A stretch of DNA of 15,997 bases, from assembly GCA_035504735.1 (NCBI GenBank), contig DATJRJ010000044.1, positions 1 to 15,997 of the forward strand, read 5' to 3'. The stretch is from JAJPIG01 sp035504735 (GTDB lineage: Bacteria; Desulfobacterota; Binatia; Binatales; Binataceae). Every line of letters starts with the position of its first letter. Position 1 is the first letter of the stretch. The notes below the pieces were generated by a model. That model ran no database searches and was not told the DNA's origin. It was given only the letters and a program-made list of their open reading frames with translations. Position numbers and translations under genes: made by a program. This document shows, in pieces, positions 8,865 through 15,997 of this stretch.

Positions 8865-11567
8865 ATCGCACCGCCATCGCTACCGACGGTTGTTCACGAA
8901 GGTCTTGGGCGCCAGGAGTTTTTCTCCACGCTGGCGCACGCGGCTGCCGAATGGCTTAGCGGCATCGCGCCGATCTATTCGGTCGCCGTCGCCATAGTTG
9001 CGGGCGATGCGCTGGGAAATCTTAGCGTTTATATCCCGGCTTATCTTGGATGGACCGCGGCTGTCGTTTCGACCCTGCTGTTTTTCGCGCGGCGGCGCGA
9101 GATCGGCAAGGCGGTAGTGCTGGCGGGAATCGTTGCGGCTGCGAGTCTGCCCGCGTACCGGCTGCATCAGCCGGTCTTTGATGCCGGCAGCCTCCGACGA
9201 TTTTCCGATCACGCGCTGGTAACGATCGAGGGCCGTATCCTCGCGCCTCCCCAACATCTGCCCGGCCTCACCTATCTGTTCGTGACCGTCCAGCGCGCCG
9301 CCCAAGTGCCGCAGATGCCGGTGCCGGCTTCCGGATTGGTCCGCGTCACGCTGCTCGTGCCCAACGATTTTCGAGTCGGCGACGAAGTGCGCTTGGCCGG
9401 CCGGATTCGCTTTCCCTACCGCCTCGGCGATACCGGCGAGTTCGACTACCAGGCTTGGCTGGAACGGCAGGGAATCAGCGCGACGCTCGTAATCCCGCCG
9501 CATCCCCGGATGCCAGGGATCGAGAGAATCGGCTATGCGGCGGTTTTTCCGGCCAGCGAAATCGAGGCGGTCCGCGACCATATTCGGCGCTTCATCGCGC
9601 AGGGTCTGCCCTATCCCGAACGGGCCGAGATGATGGCGCTGGTAATCGGCGATCGAGGCGGCATCGACAAGCCGCTGCGCGAGCGTTTTGCGCTCACCGG
9701 GATGGCCCATCTGCTGGTTATCTCCGGGCTCCATCTGAGCTTCATCGCCGCGGCCGCATTTGCGCTCGCGAGATTGCTCCTGGGCTGCTTCCGAAGGCTG
9801 TTGGAAACTGGGCGCGCCAACAAGCTCGCGGCACTATTTGCCGCGCTGATCGTCAGCGCCTACGCGATGATCGCGGGCCATCACGTCTCGACGCTGCGGG
9901 CGCTGGTGATGGTGCTGAGCTACGTGCTCGGCGTGGTGGTTGACCGCGGGCGCGAAGTGATGGCGAGCCTTGCCCTCGCCGCGATCGTGATCTGCCTGCT
10001 CTTTCCAGGCTCCAGCGCCGAGACGAGCTTTCAACTTTCTTTTGTCGCGGTAGGCGCGATCGTGCTCGGGATGCGGCGTTTCATGCACTGGTGGCGCGCG
10101 CGAATCCGTCCCGCGCCTGCGTTCGGCGCCCCATCGCCGTGGCGGGATCGGATTGCGCTGATAGCAGCGGGTTATCTTGCGGTTTCGTTCTGGGCGCTGA
10201 TCGGCACGGCGCCTTTGACGGCCTTTTATTTCAACCAGTTCTCGATCGTCGGGCTTATTGCGAATGCGGTGGTGGTACCCATCATGGGCCTGTGCGGAAC
10301 CGTGTTCGGTCTGCTCGCCGCGCTGATGAGTTTCATCGCGATGACTCCGGCGCACGCGATGCTGGTGGTGGGCGGTTTGACGCTGGAGATCGGGACCTGG
10401 CTCGCAGGATGGTTTCTGAGCTGGCCCTGCGCCTGGATGAGAATCTTCACGCCCACCGTCCTAGAACTCGCCATCGCCTATTCGTCGATTGGACTATGGC
10501 TCGCGATGCCGCTTGCGGCGGCTTCGCCGCTGCCGCGTCGCAAATCTGCTGTCGCGTGGCCGCGCGCCTTCGCGCTCGCAATCGTGATCGCGATCACGGC
10601 CGGCGATGCCGGGTGGTGGACGTGGGACCGATATTTCGATCCCGAGCTGCGGGTGACTTTTCTATCGGTAGGGCAGGGCGACGCGGCGGTGGTGAGATTT
10701 CCGGGTTCGCGCGTGATGCTGATCGACGCCGGCGGTTCATTTGAGGGAAGCTTCGACCCCGGCGAGCGAATCGTGGCGCCGTACCTGTGGTCACATAAGA
10801 TCATGCATGTCGATTACCTGGCGATGAGCCATCCCGATCTCGATCATTTCGGCGGCTTCGCGTTTATCGCCCGCAACTTTTCGCCCACGCGCTTCTGGAT
10901 GAGCGGCGCGCCGCATGCGGGTCCGCGCTTCGAGGCCTTGATGGCGGAGCTGGTGCAGCAGCGCGTAGGCCTGAAACTAGTCGATGCCACCAGCCCACCG
11001 ATCAACTTCGGCGGCGTCACCCTCCGATGCCTGGGGCCGGAGCCGGGCGCGGTCGGCAAGCGCAACGACGTTTCGATGGTGCTGCGGCTCAGCTATGGAC
11101 CGAGTTCGCTGCTGTTCGCCGGCGATCTCGAGGGCGCCGGCGAGCGTACTCTGGTCGCGTCGCGAGCCGACCTGCATTCGACGATTCTCAAGGTGCCGCA
11201 TCACGGCAGCGCGACCTCATCGACTGCGGCGTTTCTCGATGCCGTCGGCCCGGAGCTGGCTGTGGTCTCGCTCGGCTATCTCAACCGTTACAACTTTCCG
11301 GCGCCGGATGTAGTCGCACGCTATCACGAGATGGGAGTCCATTTGTTCAGGACCGATGAAGATGGCGAGGTCGAAGTCGATGCAACGCGCCGTCGGATTC
11401 GACTGCGGACTTTCCGCGACGGCTGGCTTCGGCGGCGGACTTTTAGCGATGCTCCCCGGACGCCGCGCATAGCTGCCGGTCTTCGGCCCACCCGCCCGCG
11501 ACCCGTGCCGCCATCGGTTGATCGTACCGCTGGCGCTGTGGGAAGATTTCCACTTGGGATGCTCTAA
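8865..11567 (+). CDS. comEC: ComEC/Rec2 family competence DNA channel protein
   Basis: ComEC is the inner-membrane channel that carries single-stranded DNA into the cell during natural transformation. The product has 900 residues if it starts at ATC 8865, or 816 from GTG 9117. The 84 residues before 9117 already contain the family's first membrane helices (such as IAPIYSVAVAIVAGDAL and the following YLGWTAAVVSTLLFF) and an RRR stop, so the upstream start is preferred. An OB-like DUF4131 segment follows (TIEGRILAPP), then the Competence membrane domain with the hallmark MAHLLVISGLHLSF (from about 280). The C-terminal metallo-beta-lactamase-like domain shows VGQGDA (602-607), SHPDLDHFGG (Asp660, His661), FAGDLEG and VPHHGS (His779, His780). 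An Arg/Pro-rich tail ends the protein. It follows uvrC by about 100 bp. I see no other competence gene here. Confidence 0.93.
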   Translation: MAPPSLPTVVHEGLGRQEFFSTLAHAAAEWLSGIAPIYSVAVAIVAGDALGNLSVYIPAYLGWTAAVVSTLLFFARRREIGKAVVLAGIVAAASLPAYRLHQPVFDAGSLRRFSDHALVTIEGRILAPPQHLPGLTYLFVTVQRAAQVPQMPVPASGLVRVTLLVPNDFRVGDEVRLAGRIRFPYRLGDTGEFDYQAWLERQGISATLVIPPHPRMPGIERIGYAAVFPASEIEAVRDHIRRFIAQGLPYPERAEMMALVIGDRGGIDKPLRERFALTGMAHLLVISGLHLSFIAAAAFALARLLLGCFRRLLETGRANKLAALFAALIVSAYAMIAGHHVSTLRALVMVLSYVLGVVVDRGREVMASLALAAIVICLLFPGSSAETSFQLSFVAVGAIVLGMRRFMHWWRARIRPAPAFGAPSPWRDRIALIAAGYLAVSFWALIGTAPLTAFYFNQFSIVGLIANAVVVPIMGLCGTVFGLLAALMSFIAMTPAHAMLVVGGLTLEIGTWLAGWFLSWPCAWMRIFTPTVLELAIAYSSIGLWLAMPLAAASPLPRRKSAVAWPRAFALAIVIAITAGDAGWWTWDRYFDPELRVTFLSVGQGDAAVVRFPGSRVMLIDAGGSFEGSFDPGERIVAPYLWSHKIMHVDYLAMSHPDLDHFGGFAFIARNFSPTRFWMSGAPHAGPRFEALMAELVQQRVGLKLVDATSPPINFGGVTLRCLGPEPGAVGKRNDVSMVLRLSYGPSSLLFAGDLEGAGERTLVASRADLHSTILKVPHHGSATSSTAAFLDAVGPELAVVSLGYLNRYNFPAPDVVARYHEMGVHLFRTDEDGEVEVDATRRRIRLRTFRDGWLRRRTFSDAPRTPRIAAGLRPTRPRPVPPSVDRTAGAVGRFPLGML

Positions 11568-11621
11568 CCCGGCGCGGCGTTGAATTGCTTTCGGCGCCCG
11601 GCCAGCTCCCGGAGGCGATGC

Positions 11622-12065
11622 ATGGCTGAACAGGCTCAGACCGAGACCGATAGCGGTCCGCGCCCGATTGTTCCGTACCTCAAGCTCGACCCCAAACCTC
11701 ATCTGGTGGGCTCGCGATGTGCGTGCGGTGCGGTTTATCTCGACGTCAAACGCGTCGCCTGCTCGAAATGCGGCGTTACCGGGCCATTTCCGATAATCGA
11801 TCTCTCCAACCAGGGCAAAGTTTACGTCTTCTCGGTGATCTATCAGTCGTTCCCCGGCATCAAGACGCCGTACGTCACGGCGATCGTTGACCTGCCCGAG
11901 GGAGTCAGCGTTCGCACCAGCTTGGAGGATGTCGACCCTGAAAAGGCCCAGAAGGAGCCGCACAAGATTTTCAACATGCCGGTCGAACTGGTCACGCATC
12001 CGGCGGCCAAGGATCGCGAGGGCCACGACGTGATCGCGTTTTCGTTCCGGCCGGCCGGGAACTGA
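11622..12065 (+). CDS. Zinc-ribbon/OB-fold (DUF35) partner of a thiolase
   Basis: A 147-residue protein of the DUF35/OB-fold family, whose members bind acyl-CoA and form complexes with SCP-x-type thiolases or aldolases. The N-terminal zinc ribbon is intact: Cys33 and Cys35 (CAC) with Cys47 and Cys50 (CSKC). The OB fold covers about 60-140. The start at ATG 11622 is fixed by GGAGG six bases upstream; an in-frame TTG at 11580 would add 14 residues of unlikely sequence. It precedes the thiolase gene by 57 bp on the same strand, a pairing seen widely in steroid and branched acyl-CoA degradation. The role is most likely to stabilise or position CoA substrates for the neighbouring enzyme (inference from family and context). 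Confidence 0.88.
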   Translation: MAEQAQTETDSGPRPIVPYLKLDPKPHLVGSRCACGAVYLDVKRVACSKCGVTGPFPIIDLSNQGKVYVFSVIYQSFPGIKTPYVTAIVDLPEGVSVRTSLEDVDPEKAQKEPHKIFNMPVELVTHPAAKDREGHDVIAFSFRPAGN

Positions 12066-12122
12066 AACCGTTATCCGGAGGGCCGCGGCGAACGCGGCGG
12101 CCGCCGGGCGGGAGGATTTACG

Positions 12123-13289
12123 ATGAGAAACGTTTACGTGCTCGGAACCGGGATGATCAAATTTGGACGCTATCCGGAGCGCACCGTTCCGCAACTCGGC
12201 GCGGAGGCCGCGATAATCGCACTCAAGGACGCCGGCGTCTCGATCCAGGACATCGAGCTGTTTGTCTCGGGCAACCTGTTCCAGGCGAACGCGATGATCG
12301 GTCAGCGCATCCTGCAGCAGATTGGTCAGACCGGGATCCCGGTCGTCAATGTGACCAACGCGTGCGCCACGGGCTCGACCGCGGTGCGCGAGGCCTACAT
12401 GTCAGTCGCCTCCGGGATGTACGACATGGCCCTGGCCGTCGGCAGCGAGCAGATGGGCAAGGCCGGGCTACTCGGCGCCAATCGCGACGGCGTCACCGAT
12501 CCCGCGTACAACACCGAGGGCAAGCTCGGGTCGGGGCTGATGCCCGCGGTGTTCGGGCAGGCCGGTATCGAGCATATGCGCAAGTACGGCACTACGCTCG
12601 AGCACATGGCAAAGATTTCGGTGAAGTCGCATAAGCATGCGACCAAGAATCCGTTCTCGCAGTATCGCAACGAGGTAACGCTCGAGGACGTGATGCAATC
12701 GCGGATGATCGCCTATCCGAACACGCTCTATATGTGCTGCCCGACCGGTGACGGTGCGGCGGCTGTGGTGCTGGTCTCCGAGGAAAAGCTGCGCCAGATG
12801 GCCGGCGCCCGCAAGCGTCCGCGAATCGCCGCCTCGGTGCTGACTTCCGATCCCTGGACCGAGCGCGACCTGGCGCTGCCGGACGTCAGCACGCTCACGC
12901 GCCGCGCCGCCAAGCAGGCTTACGAGACCGCCGGGATCGGCCCCAAGGAGGTCGCGTTAACCGAATTGCACGACTGCTTCGCCACCGCGGAACTGGTGCA
13001 TTACGAGAACCTCCAGCTCTGCGGCGACGGCGAGGCGGCGAAATTTATCGATGAGGGCGGCGGGATGCACCCTGCGCTCGGTGGCCATTCTCCGGTCAAT
13101 GTCTCCGGCGGCTTGCTTTCGAAGGGCCATCCGCTGGGCGCCACCGGGGTCGCGAACATCTGCGAGATTACATGGCATCTGACGCAGGACGATCGCGCGA
13201 AGGAACGGCTGGTCCCTGATGCGAAGGTCGGGATGGCGCATGTGATCGGGCTCGGCTCGGCCTGCACCATCCATATCCTGACCGTCTAA
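12123..13289 (+). CDS. SCP-x-type 3-ketoacyl-CoA thiolase
   Basis: A 388-residue thiolase-fold enzyme closest in motifs to the thiolase domain of animal sterol carrier protein x. It shows the nucleophile Cys81 in NVTNACATGSTAV, the block YMCCPTGDGAAAVVL, His283 and Cys285 in LHDCFATAEL, His336 in SKGHPLGATG, and Cys381 near the C-terminus. The presence of Cys81 argues for true thiolytic cleavage (3-ketoacyl-CoA + CoA to acetyl- or propionyl-CoA + shortened acyl-CoA), rather than the retro-aldol activity of Ltp2-like relatives that lack this Cys. It stops at the thiolase domain, with no SCP2 lipid-carrier domain. GGAGG lies seven bases before the ATG. It is probably co-transcribed with the DUF35 gene and ends at the terminator at 13321. 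The substrate is unknown; bulky, branched or steroid side chains are typical for the family. Confidence 0.92.
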   Translation: MRNVYVLGTGMIKFGRYPERTVPQLGAEAAIIALKDAGVSIQDIELFVSGNLFQANAMIGQRILQQIGQTGIPVVNVTNACATGSTAVREAYMSVASGMYDMALAVGSEQMGKAGLLGANRDGVTDPAYNTEGKLGSGLMPAVFGQAGIEHMRKYGTTLEHMAKISVKSHKHATKNPFSQYRNEVTLEDVMQSRMIAYPNTLYMCCPTGDGAAAVVLVSEEKLRQMAGARKRPRIAASVLTSDPWTERDLALPDVSTLTRRAAKQAYETAGIGPKEVALTELHDCFATAELVHYENLQLCGDGEAAKFIDEGGGMHPALGGHSPVNVSGGLLSKGHPLGATGVANICEITWHLTQDDRAKERLVPDAKVGMAHVIGLGSACTIHILTV

Positions 13290-13320
13290 CGACGACGGCG
13301 CTTTTTTGCCGGCTCGAAAG

Positions 13321-13350
13321 AGGCCGCTCGCAACGGGCGGCCTTTTTCTT
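13321..13350 (+). terminator. Rho-independent terminator after the thiolase gene
   Basis: A perfect seven-pair stem, AGGCCGC (13321-13327) with GCGGCCT (13337-13343), encloses a nine-base loop and runs straight into TTTTT-C-TT. It lies 31 bp after the thiolase stop and 8 bp before the next ATG. It should end the DUF35-thiolase message and imply a separate promoter for the downstream genes. Confidence 0.85.
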
Positions 13351-13357
13351 AAGCGAG

Positions 13358-14260
13358 ATGGAAACCGACGCGACCAGGATCAATTCCGGCCTCACGACCG
13401 CCATGCGTATCGGCCTTGCGCCGGAGGTGCGCGCACTGATCGTCAACGCCGACGATTTCGGACTCTGCCGCGATGAGAACCAGGCGACGGTCGAGGGATT
13501 GGAGCGCGGCATCTTCACATCAGCGACGATTCTCGCGCCCGCGCCGGGATTCGATGAGGCCGCGGCGTTCGCGCGCCGTTCTCCGGCCGCCGATCTCGGC
13601 GTCCATCTGACACTTAACAGCGAATGGCCGGATTATCGATGGGCTCCGGTGCTTGGGCGCGAAGCGGTCCCATCGCTGGTGGATGCGGCGGGCTTTCTAT
13701 GGCCCGACGTAGCTGCAGTCTATGCGCATGTTCGTCTTGATGAAGCGCAGGCTGAGCTGCGCGCGCAGATCGAGAAGGTCATCGCGGCCGGAATCGACCC
13801 GACCCATCTCGACTGTCATATGGGGCCGCTCCACCTGCGCGCCGATTTCCACGAACTCTATGTGCACCTCGCGCGCGATTATCGGTTGCCGATTCGGGTG
13901 ACGCCGCGCGCGATGCTGCGTCGGATGGGGCTCGGCGCGATTATCGAACAGCTCGACACGGCGGGGATTCTTTATCCCGACAATTTCATCGTGAATGGCC
14001 GCCGCTCACCCGAAAACGCCGCCGAATATTGGCGCGGCGTGATTCGGACGCTGCCGCCGGGCATCTCGGAAATCTACTGCCATCCGGCGTATGCGGGCGC
14101 CGAACTGCGCGGTTTCGCTCACGACGCCGCCAAACGGGAAGCCGACTTCCGTTTCTTCACCGGCGCCGACGTGCGCGAGCTTATTGCGCTTGAGGGCATT
14201 CAACTGATTGGCTACCGGAAGCTGCGCGCATTAATGCGCGGCGAAAAAAGGCCTGGCTGA
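13358..14260 (+). CDS. ChbG/HpnK (YdjC) family carbohydrate deacetylase
   Basis: A 300-residue member of the YdjC superfamily: metal-dependent deacetylases acting on N-acetyl sugars (ChbG on chito-oligosaccharides, HpnK on hopanoid N-acetylglucosamine). The motifs are complete: NADDFG (30-35) with Asp32 and Asp33, GVHLTL (81-86) with His83, HLDCHMG (150-156) with His150 and His154, and EIYCHPA (238-244). The start at 13358 gives a 16-residue lead with no good ribosome site; ATG 13403 (residue 16) is equally possible, since the fold begins near residue 25. No hopanoid biosynthesis genes are visible nearby, so neither named function can be assigned. It follows the terminator directly, and hisS begins 3 bp after its stop, suggesting the two are co-transcribed. 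Confidence 0.87.
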   Translation: METDATRINSGLTTAMRIGLAPEVRALIVNADDFGLCRDENQATVEGLERGIFTSATILAPAPGFDEAAAFARRSPAADLGVHLTLNSEWPDYRWAPVLGREAVPSLVDAAGFLWPDVAAVYAHVRLDEAQAELRAQIEKVIAAGIDPTHLDCHMGPLHLRADFHELYVHLARDYRLPIRVTPRAMLRRMGLGAIIEQLDTAGILYPDNFIVNGRRSPENAAEYWRGVIRTLPPGISEIYCHPAYAGAELRGFAHDAAKREADFRFFTGADVRELIALEGIQLIGYRKLRALMRGEKRPG

Positions 14261-14263
14261 AAA

Positions 14264-15523
14264 TTGGAACTGACTCGTCTCAGAGGATTTCAGGACTTGC
14301 TCGGCCCGAGCGCGCGGGCCGTCGCCCACGTCGAGGAACGGGCGCGTGCGATTGCGCGCCGCTACGCGATCGAAGAGATCCGGATCCCGATGCTCGAGCG
14401 GCTCGAGCTCTACGAGCGTTCCAGCGGCGAGACGTCCGACGTGGTCCAGAAGCAGATGTACCTGGTGCGCCGGCACGAGGAGAGCGATCCCGAGCGTGGC
14501 GAGATGGCCTTGCGGCCCGAAGGAACGCCGGGCGTGGTGCGCGCCTATATCGAAGCGGGGCTCGACAAGGGCGATCCCGAGCAGCGTTTCTTCTACCTCG
14601 GTCCGATGCTGCGCTACGAGCGCCCGCAGAAAGGCCGCTATCGACAATTCCATCAATTCGGCGTCGAGCTGTTGGGGCGGGCCGACGCGGCCGCCGATGC
14701 CGAGCTGATGTTCATGATCGACGACCTTCGGCGCGAGCTGGGCCTGGAGCTGAGCTTCGAGGTTAACTCGCTCGGCGACGCGAAATGCCGGCCGGCGTAT
14801 CGCGCGGCGCTGCTGGCCTGGGGCCGGGCGCATCTGGACCAGCTTTGCGAGGATTGTCATCAGCGGATCGATCGTAACCCGCTGCGGTTGCTCGATTGCA
14901 AAGTCGACGCGCGGCTGGCCGAGTCGGCGCCCAGGAGCGTCGATTTTTTGTGCGACGAATGCCACCGCCATTTTGACTTGGTGCGTGAGCTGCTGAGCAG
15001 CGCGCGCGTCCCGTTCGAGGTGAATCCGCGCCTGGTGCGCGGCCTCGATTACTACACTCGCACCGCCTTCGAGGTAGTTTCGACCGCCGTCGGAGCGCAG
15101 AACGCGGTGGCCGCCGGCGGACGCTACGATGGGCTGGTCGAGGCGCTGGGCGGCGCGCCGGTGGCCGGCACCGGCTTCGCAATCGGTATCGAGCGGATCG
15201 CGCTGGCGCTCGATGCGGCGAAACTCGGCGGCGCTCGCGCCGATGTAGTGATTATCGCGCTCGGCGAGAAAGCGTTGGCGCCGGCGGTCGCTATTACACG
15301 GGAATTGCGCGAGCAGAACCTGCGGGTCGAGATGCTTTCGCCCGAACGCGGGCTGCGCGCCCTGCTGCGGCGCGCCGATCGCCTCGGGGTCCGGCTGGCC
15401 GCGATTATCGGTGACGACGAAATTGCGCGCGGCGCAGTGCAGTTGCGCGATCTGAAGACCAGCACGCAGAGCGAAGTGCCGCACGCGGACCTTGCGCGCC
15501 TCATCCGCACCACTCGTGATTGA
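14264..15523 (+). CDS. hisS: Histidine-tRNA ligase
   Basis: A 419-residue class II aminoacyl-tRNA synthetase that charges tRNA-His. The protein begins RLRGFQDLLGPSA, equivalent to the usual RGxxDxLP start, so the TTG at 14264 is the right start although it is a rare codon; an AAGG lies about 12 bases upstream. Motifs seen are LRPEGT (83-88), motif 2 RYERPQKGRYRQFHQ (117-131), the HisRS-specific LVRGLDYYTRTAFE (from 257), GGRYDG (285-290) and motif 3 GTGFAIGIERI. The C-terminal anticodon-binding domain covers roughly the last 95 residues. The length is normal for the family. It starts 3 bp after the deacetylase stop, so translation may be coupled. aspS follows 48 bp downstream, a common pairing. 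Confidence 0.97.
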   Translation: MELTRLRGFQDLLGPSARAVAHVEERARAIARRYAIEEIRIPMLERLELYERSSGETSDVVQKQMYLVRRHEESDPERGEMALRPEGTPGVVRAYIEAGLDKGDPEQRFFYLGPMLRYERPQKGRYRQFHQFGVELLGRADAAADAELMFMIDDLRRELGLELSFEVNSLGDAKCRPAYRAALLAWGRAHLDQLCEDCHQRIDRNPLRLLDCKVDARLAESAPRSVDFLCDECHRHFDLVRELLSSARVPFEVNPRLVRGLDYYTRTAFEVVSTAVGAQNAVAAGGRYDGLVEALGGAPVAGTGFAIGIERIALALDAAKLGGARADVVIIALGEKALAPAVAITRELREQNLRVEMLSPERGLRALLRRADRLGVRLAAIIGDDEIARGAVQLRDLKTSTQSEVPHADLARLIRTTRD

Positions 15524-15571
15524 GTATTCCGTACTGCGGCGGGGCTAGGTATCCTGCCAGCATAACTTCTA

Positions 15572-15997
15572 ATGCCGAACAGCCATCCATTTTCACCACT
15601 GCCGCCGTGGCCGCGGACCGATTATTGCGGAACATTGCGGAGCAACGACGAAGAACGTGAGGTCGGACTCTGGGGATGGGTCGGGTCGCGGCGTGATCAC
15701 GGCGGCCTGATTTTTATCGACCTGCGCGATCGCGAAGGAATCGTACAGCTCGTCTTCAATCCCGAACGCGCCGCCGCCGCCCATCAGATCGCCGACATGG
15801 CCCGCGCCGAATACTACCTGGCGGTGCGCGGCACCGTCGTGCGCCGCTCGCCGGCCACGGTCAATGCCGAATTGCCCACCGGGGAGATCGAGATCGCCGC
15901 GGTCGAAGCCAAGATTCTGAATCCGTCGTGGCCGATGCCGTTACAGCTTGACGAGACCAGCGACGAGCAACTGCGGCTCAAGTATCGCTATCTCGAT
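15572..15997 (+). CDS. aspS: Aspartate-tRNA ligase, N-terminal part (cut by the window edge)
   Basis: The first 142 codons of a class II synthetase that charges tRNA-Asp (or tRNA-Asp and tRNA-Asn in organisms with the indirect Asn-tRNA route). The visible part is the N-terminal OB-fold anticodon-binding domain: RTDYCGTL, GLWGWVGSRRDHGGLIFIDLRDREGIVQLVFNP (about 33-65) and LRLKYRYLD at the edge, where the catalytic domain begins. The reading frame stays open to base 15997. No Shine-Dalgarno sequence is evident before the ATG, but the position fits the family start. It follows hisS on the same strand and may be transcribed with it. Whether the enzyme discriminates against tRNA-Asn cannot be judged from this fragment alone. 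Confidence 0.95.
   Translation, partial: MPNSHPFSPLPPWPRTDYCGTLRSNDEEREVGLWGWVGSRRDHGGLIFIDLRDREGIVQLVFNPERAAAAHQIADMARAEYYLAVRGTVVRRSPATVNAELPTGEIEIAAVEAKILNPSWPMPLQLDETSDEQLRLKYRYLD

Noticed and set aside
13290..13312. Run of six T with flanking CGGC/GCCG just after the thiolase stop
   Set aside because: The T run lies in the loop rather than after a stem; the proper terminator is the next hairpin at 13321.
14231..15484. Open frame of 417 codons on the minus strand, antisense to hisS
   Set aside because: It mirrors a clearly real hisS gene, has the His/Arg/Gln-rich composition of antisense frames in GC-rich DNA, and shows no family motif.

Overview
The window is GC-rich, gene-dense bacterial DNA with about twelve protein genes. 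The housekeeping genes are clear: uvrB, uvrC, comEC, hisS and the start of aspS. Around them lie catabolic-type genes: metal-dependent amidohydrolases of the ACMSD type, an SDR dehydrogenase, and an SCP-x-type thiolase with its DUF35 partner. This mix suggests a free-living, metabolically versatile, high-GC Gram-negative such as a deltaproteobacterial or Binatota-like soil lineage. That placement is an inference from gene content, not from a marker-gene tree. I see no rRNA, tRNA, CRISPR array, insertion sequence, integrase or phage gene.

Layout. Bases 1-473 hold no convincing gene. They do contain a strongly self-complementary segment (about 137-229) that can fold in two mutually exclusive ways, and two back-to-back palindromes (291-315) ahead of uvrB. 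uvrB runs rightward (474-2765). Facing it is a leftward four-gene set, read from 6583 down to 2775: an SDR oxidoreductase and then three tandem, clearly paralogous amidohydrolases, all with intact metal ligands. A 62-bp divergent spacer separates this set from uvrC (6646-8763), which runs rightward. comEC follows (about 8865-11567); its conserved N-terminus lies upstream of the first usual start codon. Next come a zinc-ribbon/OB (DUF35) protein and an SCP-x-type thiolase, a pair that ends at a good intrinsic terminator (13321-13350). A ChbG/HpnK-family deacetylase gene is followed after 3 bp by hisS, then by aspS, which runs off the right edge.

How the genes fit together. UvrB and UvrC are two parts of the nucleotide-excision repair machine. 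Here UvrB has a basic C-terminal tail and UvrC an acidic one. ComEC is the inner-membrane DNA uptake channel. The DUF35-thiolase pair fits thiolytic cleavage of bulky or branched acyl-CoAs. The SDR plus three amidohydrolases looks like a small catabolic operon placed between the two repair genes; its substrate cannot be read from sequence. The points most worth a second look are the folded segment upstream of uvrB, the triplicated amidohydrolase operon, and the missing canonical start of comEC.
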